DNA of 64,000 bases from NCBI RefSeq assembly GCF_027214045.1, contig NZ_JAPWHE010000008.1:62001-126000 (forward strand). Reading direction: 5' to 3'. Position 1 is the stretch's first letter, and the number at the start of each line of letters is the position of its first letter. Position numbers and translations under genes: made by a program. The notes under the pieces are model-generated. The model worked only from the letters and a program-made list of their open reading frames with translations, did no database searches and had not been told where the DNA came from. Positions 55,737 through 64,000 of the stretch are shown piece by piece. The stretch comes from Castellaniella denitrificans (GTDB taxonomy: Bacteria > Pseudomonadota > Gammaproteobacteria > Burkholderiales > Burkholderiaceae_B).

Positions 55737-57635
55737 CTACGACCCGGCCGCCAGGTCCACCGCCGCGCCGATCTCGCGGGCGGTTTCCCGAACAGCCTCC
55801 AGCAGGCGGCGGGCGCCCGGACTGTCGGCCTGGGCGGCCAGCAGATTGCCCGACACGCGGATGTATTCAGGCCGGATCTCATGCAGGTACAGCAGCGCCT
55901 CGGGCTGCTCGGCGAAGCGCCGCAGCCCGAGGCGCACGCCATGCTGGCGCAGCATCGAGGCGAACGCCACCACCGGCGCCCGATGCGCCACCAGCCCGTA
56001 GGAATCCAGATCCATCAACAAGCGGGCGCTCTGGTCGGGCGCCTCGGCCAACAGACCGGCAACCTCGCCGCGGAATTCCTCGTTCAGGATCGAGGCCAGC
56101 GACACGCGCAGCACCAGATCCCCTCGATGCGCGCGCAGCCAGCCCAGCCCCAGGCTGATGGCCTGGACGTCGCAGGCCGCGGACAAGCCCAGCCGCACCG
56201 CCGGCGGCATGAACAGGTAGCCGGAGAGCGGTTCCGAAGCGCCGGGTTCGTGCAGGGTCAGCAGCCCCTGGGCACGCTCTTGCACATCGGCCGACGGATC
56301 GCGCTGGGTCGCCAGCGCGAACCAGCCCTCGTCCAGGGCACTGCGCAAGAGTGCGCGCCAGGCCTGCTCGCCACCACCCCGGCTGCCCGTCACGCCCCGC
56401 AGATCCTCGCCCGGCAAGTATTCCACGTCCGCATGGCCGGCGCTTTCGGCGCGCATCAGCGCCTCGTCCAGGCGCGACAATACGTCGCTGAGCCCCTCGC
56501 CCGCTTCGAAATCGGTCAGCACCATGCGCCAGCGGCACAGCCCCGCCTGCCCCAGTTGAATCCGCTGCGCCTGCAGGATTTCGCCCACGGCCTGCGCCAC
56601 GCGCACCGCCATCGGCCCGGGCATCATCGGCAGAATGAAGGCGAAATCCGATCCGTTCAGGCGCGCCAACCAGGCCTGCTGACCGAGCCGTTCGCGCAGC
56701 ACCTCCAGCACGAGCCGGCCCATGTTGCGCAACCACTGGTCCACGACCTGGCGGCTCATGGTCTGGTTGATCGACTGCAGGTCGCACTGGCGGAACAGCA
56801 TCACGTGGCCGTCCTCGCCCTGACCTGGCTTGGATTGCTCCAGGAGCCGGCGCAGTTCATTGATGAAATACTTGCGATTGGCCAGACCCGTCACCGCGTC
56901 CTGGTTCAATTCAAGTTCCAGCGACTCGATGCGGGACTGGCGCTCCGCCGCCGTCGCCCTCACCCGCTCGTGCGTGCGCGTGATGATCTGGGCCACCTCG
57001 CGCAGTTCCACCATCGCGGGATGGCGCACCGGGGGCAGATCGTCGCCCGCCGCCGCTTGCGCCATGGCCTGGACGCGCGCCGTGACATCGTCCTGGAGCG
57101 CCCGCCGCAGCCAGCGCATCAGCATGAACACGAACAGCCCCCACAGGATGCCGGCGCCCACCGTCAGGGTCACGATCCGCGCCGTGCTGGCCCACAGGGC
57201 GTTGCGCGCATAGGCGTCGTTCGCCTGCAGCCGGACCACACCCAGCTGGGTCCAGCCGTTGGTCACCTGGCGCTGGGCTTCATGCCGCTCCAGAGGCAGC
57301 AGATGGCTGAACCAGCCCGGCGCGTTCACCCGGTCGTCGCTGCCGTCCTCGATCTCGCGCCGGATCAGGATCCGGCCCGTGGGGTCCAGAAATTCCACCA
57401 CCTGGAACTGGCCGCTGTCGAACAGCACGGAGATCAGCAGTTCCCGCACCGTGGGATCCTGATTGGACGGCTGCGAGAGCGTCAGGGCCAGGGACGTCGC
57501 GGTGGAATCGCTCTGCGCCTGAAGCTGGGCGTCCAGGTATTGACGCGCCGAACCGACGCTGGAAATGGTCGCCCCGGCGAGGATCACCAGGATCGCCAGG
57601 GTCACGCTCAACAGCAATTGTCTCAAGAGGGACAT
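55737..57635 (-). CDS. lapD: LapD-type c-di-GMP receptor with degenerate GGDEF and EAL domains
   Basis: This encodes a 632-residue inner-membrane receptor. It has an N-terminal membrane helix (8-25), a periplasmic LapD/MoxY-N domain (about 26-150) with APGWFSHLLPLER and NGWTQLGVVRLQANDAYA, a second helix (153-173), a HAMP-like linker, a GGDEF domain (about 240-390) whose signature is NGSDF (327-331), and a C-terminal EAL-like domain in which EAL reads QGL and DDFG reads RRFA. It is thus catalytically dead. When c-di-GMP is bound, LapD sequesters LapG, sparing the adhesin; W108 aligns with the LapG-contacting Trp of Pseudomonas LapD. It follows lapG by 18 bases. Confidence 0.9.
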   Translation of the reverse strand: MSLLRQLLLSVTLAILVILAGATISSVGSARQYLDAQLQAQSDSTATSLALTLSQPSNQDPTVRELLISVLFDSGQFQVVEFLDPTGRILIRREIEDGSDDRVNAPGWFSHLLPLERHEAQRQVTNGWTQLGVVRLQANDAYARNALWASTARIVTLTVGAGILWGLFVFMLMRWLRRALQDDVTARVQAMAQAAAGDDLPPVRHPAMVELREVAQIITRTHERVRATAAERQSRIESLELELNQDAVTGLANRKYFINELRRLLEQSKPGQGEDGHVMLFRQCDLQSINQTMSRQVVDQWLRNMGRLVLEVLRERLGQQAWLARLNGSDFAFILPMMPGPMAVRVAQAVGEILQAQRIQLGQAGLCRWRMVLTDFEAGEGLSDVLSRLDEALMRAESAGHADVEYLPGEDLRGVTGSRGGGEQAWRALLRSALDEGWFALATQRDPSADVQERAQGLLTLHEPGASEPLSGYLFMPPAVRLGLSAACDVQAISLGLGWLRAHRGDLVLRVSLASILNEEFRGEVAGLLAEAPDQSARLLMDLDSYGLVAHRAPVVAFASMLRQHGVRLGLRRFAEQPEALLYLHEIRPEYIRVSGNLLAAQADSPGARRLLEAVRETAREIGAAVDLAAGS

Positions 57636-57653
57636 GACATTCCTTTCATTCCA

Positions 57654-58337
57654 TCATGGCTGAAACCCCTCGGTCCGCATGCGGGACAGCAGATCCCGCC
57701 AACGACCGATGCGCTCCACCGAAGACCGCTTCCCACCGGGGATGTAGACCCCCTGGGCATTGAAACTGAACACCGGCGTCAGATCCGGCCGATTGTGCGC
57801 GGGCTGAATCCGGTCCACCAGGCTGTCGAGCACCAGGGGTTCCGCCTGGGGCTGCGGATAATAACCCAGCACCATGTGGGCGATGCTCTGACTGCCGACC
57901 TGGGCACGCACATACACGAAGCGCAGCTTTTCGGGCGCCACCCCCAGGTGCAGCAAGGAAAAATACTTGCCGATCACATAGTCTTCGCAATCCCCGGCGC
58001 CCTTGGCCAGGGATTGAAGCGGCGTGGCCCAGTAATCCACCTGCCCCCAGATGGAGATGTCCTCTCCCCCGATCAGGGCGTTGTTCCAGAAACCGTTGAC
58101 CATGCGCAGCTTTTCCTGTTCGTCCAGCCCGGCGGCCTGCGCCAGCATGGCCTGCCAGGCTTCCACGGCGCGACCGGCCTTGGCCCCGTAGTGTTGACGG
58201 GCATAGGATGCCAGCGCCCCCGGGTCGAACGTGACCGCTGGCGCCGGCCCCCAGGCCAGCGCCAGGCACAGGGCCAGCGCCGTCAGCCCCCGCGACAGGG
58301 CCCGGACCCTGGCAGCGGTCGGCTGGCAATAGGGCAT
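57654..58337 (-). CDS. lapG: LapG-type periplasmic cysteine protease
   Basis: This encodes a 227-residue bacterial transglutaminase-like cysteine protease. A signal peptide (about 1-35) is visible. The catalytic triad is C117 (GAGDCEDY), H154 (SIAHMV) and D171 (LVLDSL), with spacings of 37 and 17 residues, identical to those of P. fluorescens LapG (C135, H172, D189). D116 and E118 match its calcium ligands. LapG cuts the N-terminus of LapA-type adhesins when LapD is not bound to c-di-GMP. The ATG at 58337 was chosen; an upstream in-frame TTG (58355) is unlikely. It is first in the lapG-lapD operon. Confidence 0.92.
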   Translation of the reverse strand: MPYCQPTAARVRALSRGLTALALCLALAWGPAPAVTFDPGALASYARQHYGAKAGRAVEAWQAMLAQAAGLDEQEKLRMVNGFWNNALIGGEDISIWGQVDYWATPLQSLAKGAGDCEDYVIGKYFSLLHLGVAPEKLRFVYVRAQVGSQSIAHMVLGYYPQPQAEPLVLDSLVDRIQPAHNRPDLTPVFSFNAQGVYIPGGKRSSVERIGRWRDLLSRMRTEGFQP

Positions 58338-58616
58338 GCACGGATTCTGATACAAATGGAGGCGCCGGGAAAGGGGTGACGCAACAATTCCATGATTGTC
58401 GCAAGGATACTATCGGGAGCGCGCGGGTTTTGCCATTGGCGGCGAAGACAGGAGCGCTCCCAGGCATGGACCGGCCCCTGCTCCTGTGCCACACGACGGG
58501 CTCTCGCGGGCGCGGCCCGGCCGAAGACGGCGCTGCGTGGCCGCTCGGCCTCTTCTGATACCATCCGACCCAGCGTCCAGACGGGCGGGCTTCAAGACCA
58601 AGGGGGGAAGACCGGA

Positions 58617-59735
58617 ATGAAAAAAACCGTGAGAACCGCGGCTTTCAAGCGCCGCATGCGCGCCATCGCATGGCTCATGGCCGGCGCCATCGGCCTCGCG
58701 CCAACCGCCCAGGCCTGCACGGGCATTACCCTGACGGCAGCCAGTGGCGACGTGGTCCGCGCCCGCACGATGGAATTCAACGTCAATCTCAAGTCGTCCA
58801 TCATCATGATCCCACGGGCCCAGGCTCGTACCGGCACCACACCGGACGGCAAGCCGGGCATCCGATGGAAGGCCAAGTATGCCAGCGTCGGCACCAGTCC
58901 GATGGGCCTGCCGTTCATCGTGGACGGACTGAACGAGAAAGGTCTGTCGGTGGGTCTGTTCTACTTCGATCAGTCGGCCAGGTTCCAGCCTTACACGCCC
59001 GCCGACGCACCGCGCACTTTGGCGTCCTGGGAGCTCGGCTCATACATTCTCGATCGTTTTGCCACGGTGGATGAGGTTCGCCAAGGCCTGGACGACGTCA
59101 TCGTCGCGCCCGCGACATTCGATCAATTCGATATCGTGTTGCCACTTCATTTTGTCGTCACCGACACGTCGGGCCAGACCATCGTCATCGAATACGTCGA
59201 TGAAAAGCTGAATATCCACGAGAACAACATCGGGGTCATCACGAACAACCCGCCCTTCGACTGGCACATGACCAATCTGCAGAACTATGTGAATCTCGAT
59301 CTGCAAAACGCGCCCGCAAAGCATCTGGGCCGCGTCGAGATCAAGGGCCTGGGCCAGGGCACCGGCCTGCTCGGCATGCCCGGGGACTTTACTTCGCCTT
59401 CACGATTTGTCCGGGCGACAATCTTCGCTCACGGCGTCATCCAGAGCCCCGATGCCGATCACGCGATTTTTCAAGCCTTTCACATACTGAACAACTTCGA
59501 TATTCCAAAAGGCGTGGCACGCGAGGGGCACGCGGACGCGCACGGCAACGTCAATGCCGATTACACCCAGTGGACAAGCGCCAATGATCTCTCCGCCCGA
59601 CGTTTCTACTTCCGCACGTACGAGGACAGCACCGTCCGTGTCGTCGACCTGACAAAGCAGGATCTCGATGCGGGCAGGATTCTTTCCTGGCCGATGGATC
59701 GCAGGAACCCTGTCATGGAACTGGGAAGCCTCTGA
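58617..59735 (+). CDS. Secreted choloylglycine hydrolase / penicillin V acylase-family Ntn hydrolase
   Basis: This encodes a 372-residue exported amidase. A signal peptide (1-33, ending AQA) is cleaved right before C34, so that Cys becomes the N-terminal nucleophile (CTGITL). Other family residues are R50 (16 after the Cys, as in R18 of bile-salt hydrolase), E53 where Asp is usual, VITNNPPFDWH with the oxyanion Asn, and SRFVRATIF with the conserved Arg. Gram-negative members may cleave bile salts, penicillin V or acyl-homoserine lactones; the substrate here is unknown. It is divergent from lapG and convergent with the adhesin. Base composition is lower in GC than upstream. Confidence 0.85.
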   Translation: MKKTVRTAAFKRRMRAIAWLMAGAIGLAPTAQACTGITLTAASGDVVRARTMEFNVNLKSSIIMIPRAQARTGTTPDGKPGIRWKAKYASVGTSPMGLPFIVDGLNEKGLSVGLFYFDQSARFQPYTPADAPRTLASWELGSYILDRFATVDEVRQGLDDVIVAPATFDQFDIVLPLHFVVTDTSGQTIVIEYVDEKLNIHENNIGVITNNPPFDWHMTNLQNYVNLDLQNAPAKHLGRVEIKGLGQGTGLLGMPGDFTSPSRFVRATIFAHGVIQSPDADHAIFQAFHILNNFDIPKGVAREGHADAHGNVNADYTQWTSANDLSARRFYFRTYEDSTVRVVDLTKQDLDAGRILSWPMDRRNPVMELGSL

Positions 59736-59783
59736 ACGGGCATTCGCGCCGCGCGCGGCGGGACGCCGGATCGGTATGAGCGA

Positions 59784-59817
59784 CGCCCGCGCGCCAGGAG
59801 TGGCTGGCGCGCGGGCG
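59784..59817. terminator. Strong GC hairpin between convergent amidase and adhesin genes
   Basis: A perfect 14-bp stem (CGCCCGCGCGCCAG / CTGGCGCGCGGGCG) with a 6-base loop lies midway between the stops at 59735 and 59840. There is no T-run on either side, so it is only a possible bidirectional termination signal or mRNA 3'-end barrier. Confidence 0.5.
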
Positions 59818-59839
59818 CGAGGCCCGGGAAGACGACGGC

Positions 59840-62800
59840 CTAGCTGTGATCCACCTTCAGTTTGCCGTCATTGATCAGCCCCTGGATCAGCGCCGCCTGA
59901 TCACCGCCATGGCCTGCCGTCAGATCGACGTTGTCGATGACGATCTGCTGATCATGGCCGCCCGCCACATTCCCCGTCGTGCTGACGTCGATGATGGTCT
60001 TGCCCGCATCCGCGCCGGTGCCGCCGCTGATATGAAGGTACTGCGTCAGGTCGTTGGCATCCGTATGGCCGCTCAGCAGATCGCTGAGATCGAGCACATC
60101 CTTGCCCAGCGCGCCGCCACTCGTCGTCCCGAGGTCCGTCACATGATCCACCGCGGGCGTCGTGGTCGTGCCCTGGTCGCCCAGTTTCCAGACGAAGACA
60201 TCGTCGCCGGCGCCGCCGGTCAGGAAATCGTTGCCGGCGCCGCCATGCAGGTGGTCGTTTCCGGCGCCCCCCACCAGAGTGTCGCTGTCATGCCCGCCGA
60301 ACAGCGCATTGCCCCCGCCCGTACCGGTCAGGGTATTGGACTGGCTGGACGAATTGTCGATCGACACGTCGAAGTTGGCCGACGCCTGATCCGCAGTGCC
60401 GTCCGTCACGGTGGCGCCCAGATGCAGGGTCAGGCCGCCCTGGTCGACGACATGGGTGACGTCATGGGCGTCTGTATGCCATTTCACCTGGATTCGCTCA
60501 TCCACCGAGAACTGGCTGTCCGTATCGCCAGCGCCGATGACGATGTGATCGATGCTGCGGCCGCCCGATGCCTGGATGGTGACGTCCTGCGTCCCATCGT
60601 CGCCATTCGAGCCCTGGAATCTGGACTGCCATGCCGCCGTCACATCCACATCCTCGTGCGACCCGTCGGAGTAGAACACGGTGATGTGGGCCGTGTCCTC
60701 GTTCCCTCTGGACTGGCTGCTCCTGCCATCCGCCTGGCGGTCCCCGAACTGGTTCAGGGTCAGGGCCACCTCGGTGATGTGCCGCCCGTCGGCCGCATTG
60801 GCGCTGAAATCCAGCACCAGTTTCTCGCCGAAGCTCCCATCCGACCGACTGCTGTTGTTCCCCGGGCCGTAAGTATTGTTCTGGATGTACCGATCATCCG
60901 ATCCGGAACTGTCCCAGCTCGTATTATCGACGCTGATGCCCCGGTTCGAACTGCCGTTCACCACGACATTCGCGGCCGCGTCGCTTCCGTCCTTGACGCC
61001 ATTGACGCCGCCCTGGTCGAGGAAAGCCGACAGCGTCAGCTTGACGCCGCCTTCAATGCCACTGACACTCGCCTGGCTGTCATAGTCGCCGAAATCGAAA
61101 CTGGCGGTTCCGCTGGCTTCAGGCACCGTCGTGGTGTAGGAGGCGACCGGATCCAGCGTCCCGGTCATGTGCACGGAATACGTGCCGTCCGCCGCCGAAC
61201 CGGAGACCTCGAATACCGAATGCCACGACCCGCCAGACTGATACCCGGCCGACACTGTGCCGTCCGGATTGGTCCGGTAGCTCAATTCGTGCCCACCCGA
61301 AGTCAGGGTGATCGACTGCGGCGCGCCATCCACCATGACGCTGGCCATCACCGCCGAGCCGTGCAGACTGGCCTGATCGGCGCCTGTAATGGCGATCGTG
61401 GCGCCGGACACATCCTTGCCCACATCGATACCGGTATCCGCTGTGGTGACCAGCCCCGCCTCATTGGCCAACAGGGTGTTGTCCGCCACATGCTCGATCG
61501 TCGGAACCTCCGGAATGTTCTTGTGCCCGCTCAGGTCGATCGTGATGTGCCCGGTCTGGGTATCGTCATCCGAATCCGTGACGGTGTAGTTGTAGGTCAG
61601 AGTTTGGTCGCCGATCTGGAAATTGTCCCGCGCGGCCCGGCTCATCTCGAACACATAATGCCCATCGGCGCCCACCGTCAGGGTGCCGTATTGATTGGTG
61701 ATGACCGTTGAACCGCCGGCGCCCGGCACCCCATTTTCCCAGACCACCGATCCGGCGCCATCGGCGCCGTACTGCCACGTCGTGACGCCGGAATTCGGGT
61801 CGAACAGATCCCCTTCGACCCGGGGCAAGTCATCGGTGGAGGAAATCGTGGCGTACAGATCGAACGAATTCGCCTTGTTTTCCTGCGTATGGATCGACGA
61901 GACCAGGTTCCCCTGCGCATCCAGGAAACCCTTGATATCCAGCACATAGGTCCGGTCGCCCACCGTGAAGGTCTGCGTGGCTGTCGAATTCGTGATGGTC
62001 ACGAGATCATCGTCCCGCGAATCACCATAATTGTTCGGCGTCTCCGTATGGCCGAGATTGATCGTGTGCTGAATGACGTGCTCGACGCCATCGATCGTCA
62101 CGTGGATGGAGACCTGCAGGTCGACGGAGGTCAGGGTGTTCCCGCTCACCGGGAAATTATTGTGGGTGAAGGTGCCCAGCTTGAAGGTCGTATCCAGAAG
62201 ATTCGAGTCCGCGCCGCGCAGATCCTCGTTGTCCACAAAGGCATAGCCGGAACCCTGGCTGGCACTTCCCCAGACAATCCGGTCGATCCCGGCATCGCTG
62301 TCGTTGTTGATGGTGTCGCTCAGGTTTCCATTGTTGGTGAGATGCCAGTTCACGAACCCGGACTCGAGGCCGCCCACGCTGATGACGCTGACAGGCACGC
62401 CCAGGTCGCTGCCGGCATTGGGATTGTTGGCCGGCGCGTCGTCCTGGATATGGATCGTCAGGTTGGACGTGCCCGCGGCGCCGTGGGAATCCGTGACCTT
62501 GACCTTGACGTCGAAGGACTCCACATCGTTCTGCACATCATGGCCGGGGTGTTCGATAGGCGCGAGCAGCTTGACCGTGTAGTTTCCATCGTTGTCGATG
62601 GTCACCGTGATCACGTCCCTGCCGACGGTATTGCCCGCGTCCTTGGTGCTGCCCGTCAAGGTATGGCCGTCATCGGAAATATCCCAATGCACCGGACGGC
62701 CGTCGGACTTGAAGGCCCCCGTGGGCGGGGCGAGCAGGCTGACTTGATGACCGCCCGTGTCGCCGGGATCGGCAATCGTCAGCGCGCCCGTCATCAGGGT

Positions 62801-64000
62801 ATTCAGGCTGGTCTCGGACACCAGCAGCTCGGCCCCGTTGATGGCGGGCGGCGCGTTGTCCGTGCCCTCGGATGTCACGACGAATGACGTCTGCGCGGTA
62901 TCGCCGTCGCCATCCGTGCCGGTGACATTGACCGTGAACGAGAGATCCTCCGCCGGCACGCTTTCCGTGTAGGACAGCGTGGAGAAGGAAACATTGACAC
63001 CGCTGGTGGCCGTCAGCGTCACCGTATCGAAACTGGCGAACGGAGCCCCTGCCGCCGCAAGGTCGGCGGGCGTGATCTCGACCGCCGCAGTCGTGTCCGT
63101 GACAGGGACATGGATCATGACGCTCTGGCTGCCACTTTGCACCAGCACATCGATCGTGCCAGCCGTCTTGAAGGACGAAATATTCAAAGTGAAATGCGAC
63201 AGGGCCTCATCAAACACCATGCGGAAGCTTTCGCTGCCATTGAACTGCGGGTTGCCCATGCCAAATTCATGATCGCTGGTACCGCCGATGGTATTGGCAT
63301 TGAACGTGCCCCCATTGAGCGCCGTCAATGTGGCAAAACCAAAGTCGTAGGTCGTGATAGGCGAATTGTCGATATTGGCCGCCACATCGAAGGTCTGCGT
63401 GGATCCGGGACGCGCGGCCAATTGTTCGACCGTGTATGTCGCATTGTCGGCGTTCAGCGTGACCGTGAAAATCGGCGTCCCATTTTGGTCTTTGATCGTG
63501 CCGACCCCGGTGTCCAGGCCGCTCACCGTCCAGTCCGCCGGCAAGCCGTCGATACTGGAGATGACATGCGAGGCCCCGGCGATGTCCGCGCCGGTATTGA
63601 ACACCAGATCCCCCGTTTCCGTGCCCACTTCGTTGGGCATCGACGTGTCCGTATGCGTCCCGAAGGTCGGCACGTCGTCGATCACGTTGACCGTGATCGT
63701 GCCGTCGACCGTGTTGCCGTTGGCGTCCGTGGCCGTGTAGTGGAAGGTCTCCACGCCATTGACCGTGTTCGCACCGTTGTCGGCCGTCGTGCCATCGACC
63801 GGCGTGTTCAGCGTGTAGCTGTATGTGCCGTTCGGGTTCAGCGTCAGCGTGCCATGCGCGCCCGCGCCGTCCGTGCCGCTCGCAAACGCGTAGCTGACCG
63901 CGCCGGCCACGGCCAGCGTGCCGCCCGAGGTCTCCGCATCGCTGCCCGGCGTGCTGCCGTCCGAGAGCGCCGCCTCGTTCACTGTGAGGGTGTCGTTGTC
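59840..64000 (-). CDS. C-terminal part of a large RTX adhesin (LapA/BrtA-like), truncated at its N-terminus by the window
   Basis: The frame stays open to the right edge, giving 1387 codons including the stop; the visible part starts within a VCBS-like repeat (GTLTLNPNGTYSYTLN, ETFHYTATDANGNTVDGT). Then come further beta-sandwich modules, a T1SS-143-type repeat (from DNAPPAINGAELLVSE), more Asp-rich calcium-binding modules, RTX nonapeptide repeats (GGAGNDHLHGGAGNDFL) and a type I secretion C-terminus ending GLINDGKLKVDHS. No Cys is seen. By position and architecture it is the substrate retained or released by LapD/LapG. The LapG cleavage site and the secretion genes would be outside the window. 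A GTG at 63982 is internal. Confidence 0.9.
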   Translation of the reverse strand, partial: DNDTLTVNEAALSDGSTPGSDAETSGGTLAVAGAVSYAFASGTDGAGAHGTLTLNPNGTYSYTLNTPVDGTTADNGANTVNGVETFHYTATDANGNTVDGTITVNVIDDVPTFGTHTDTSMPNEVGTETGDLVFNTGADIAGASHVISSIDGLPADWTVSGLDTGVGTIKDQNGTPIFTVTLNADNATYTVEQLAARPGSTQTFDVAANIDNSPITTYDFGFATLTALNGGTFNANTIGGTSDHEFGMGNPQFNGSESFRMVFDEALSHFTLNISSFKTAGTIDVLVQSGSQSVMIHVPVTDTTAAVEITPADLAAAGAPFASFDTVTLTATSGVNVSFSTLSYTESVPAEDLSFTVNVTGTDGDGDTAQTSFVVTSEGTDNAPPAINGAELLVSETSLNTLMTGALTIADPGDTGGHQVSLLAPPTGAFKSDGRPVHWDISDDGHTLTGSTKDAGNTVGRDVITVTIDNDGNYTVKLLAPIEHPGHDVQNDVESFDVKVKVTDSHGAAGTSNLTIHIQDDAPANNPNAGSDLGVPVSVISVGGLESGFVNWHLTNNGNLSDTINNDSDAGIDRIVWGSASQGSGYAFVDNEDLRGADSNLLDTTFKLGTFTHNNFPVSGNTLTSVDLQVSIHVTIDGVEHVIQHTINLGHTETPNNYGDSRDDDLVTITNSTATQTFTVGDRTYVLDIKGFLDAQGNLVSSIHTQENKANSFDLYATISSTDDLPRVEGDLFDPNSGVTTWQYGADGAGSVVWENGVPGAGGSTVITNQYGTLTVGADGHYVFEMSRAARDNFQIGDQTLTYNYTVTDSDDDTQTGHITIDLSGHKNIPEVPTIEHVADNTLLANEAGLVTTADTGIDVGKDVSGATIAITGADQASLHGSAVMASVMVDGAPQSITLTSGGHELSYRTNPDGTVSAGYQSGGSWHSVFEVSGSAADGTYSVHMTGTLDPVASYTTTVPEASGTASFDFGDYDSQASVSGIEGGVKLTLSAFLDQGGVNGVKDGSDAAANVVVNGSSNRGISVDNTSWDSSGSDDRYIQNNTYGPGNNSSRSDGSFGEKLVLDFSANAADGRHITEVALTLNQFGDRQADGRSSQSRGNEDTAHITVFYSDGSHEDVDVTAAWQSRFQGSNGDDGTQDVTIQASGGRSIDHIVIGAGDTDSQFSVDERIQVKWHTDAHDVTHVVDQGGLTLHLGATVTDGTADQASANFDVSIDNSSSQSNTLTGTGGGNALFGGHDSDTLVGGAGNDHLHGGAGNDFLTGGAGDDVFVWKLGDQGTTTTPAVDHVTDLGTTSGGALGKDVLDLSDLLSGHTDANDLTQYLHISGGTGADAGKTIIDVSTTGNVAGGHDQQIVIDNVDLTAGHGGDQAALIQGLINDGKLKVDHS
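60190..60315 (-). repeat. RTX nonapeptide repeat block of the adhesin
   Basis: About four consecutive GGxGxDxLx-type repeats are encoded here (FGGHDSDTL, VGGAGNDHL, HGGAGNDFL, TGGAGDDVF). They form a calcium-binding parallel beta-roll once the protein is outside the cell and precede the uncleaved C-terminal secretion signal recognised by a type I secretion system. Confidence 0.85.

Noticed and set aside
63980-63982. GTG at 63982 as the adhesin start
   Set aside because: The frame is open to the window edge and the sequence is in the middle of a repeat module, with no N-terminal retention domain; it is an internal Val codon.

Overview
The window is about 64 kb of GC-rich (high sixties percent by eye) chromosomal DNA with tightly packed genes. 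Gene content and order (dusB-fis-purH-ruvC-ruvA, fba-purC-purE-purK-Sua5, minCDE, a double-length UvrA, a LapD/LapG/RTX-adhesin locus) point to a betaproteobacterium of the order Burkholderiales, most likely family Alcaligenaceae (Bordetella/Achromobacter/Castellaniella-like). This placement is inferred from gene content and not from a marker-gene comparison. Most of the window is housekeeping core; no prophage, insertion sequence, integrase or CRISPR array is visible.

Layout. 1-7.3 kb: a truncated EI24 membrane protein, thioredoxin-like protein, RhlE helicase, IlvE with a small zinc-finger/NTF2/YheT operon, and a BepA-like M48 protease behind a CtaG-like membrane protein. 7.4-15.7 kb: a UbiH-type monooxygenase, dusB-fis-purH-ruvC-ruvA-recQ, with ruvB facing them. 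15.8-19.9 kb: an operon of a divergent cytochrome-bd-like pair (cydA-like, cydB) and a ClC channel. 20-24 kb: glnS and minCDE. 24-32 kb: an AEC permease, an acyl-CoA dehydrogenase behind a perfect 36-bp inverted repeat resembling a PsrA operator, a glycine-zipper lipoprotein, an isochorismatase-family hydrolase, EttA, a glycosyltransferase, a 42-aa basic protein and a YceI protein. 32.4-40 kb: a 1891-aa tandem UvrA overlapping pabB, which overlaps pabC. 40-44.3 kb: tcdA, chaC, pdxH, a flavin reductase, purU and a MaoC-like hydratase. 44.3-49.8 kb: fba-purC-purE-purK-Sua5 and a MogA/MoaB-type protein. 49.9-53.9 kb: an epimerase-modE pair and modABC with a candidate ModE operator. 54-55.7 kb: xerD, ybaK and a tRNA-Arg(CCT). 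55.7-64 kb: lapD, lapG, a secreted choloylglycine-hydrolase-family enzyme and the C-terminal 1387 residues of a large RTX adhesin whose N-terminus lies outside the window.

Two loci stand out. First, the CydA-like protein keeps the recognisable cytochrome bd fold (Q-loop remnant, conserved Arg, C-terminal GW...G..P) but by eye has lost every known haem ligand position (E. coli H19, H186, M393, E445), while its partner CydB remains easily recognisable; the pair is co-transcribed with a chloride channel. It may be a redox-inactive membrane complex. Second, the last 8 kb hold a c-di-GMP-controlled adhesin-retention module (LapD receptor, LapG periplasmic protease with C117/H154/D171, RTX adhesin) that encloses an exported Ntn hydrolase. 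A short repeat family (16-bp palindrome plus a conserved GAGAGA-containing tail, three copies, each directly after a stop codon) is also present.
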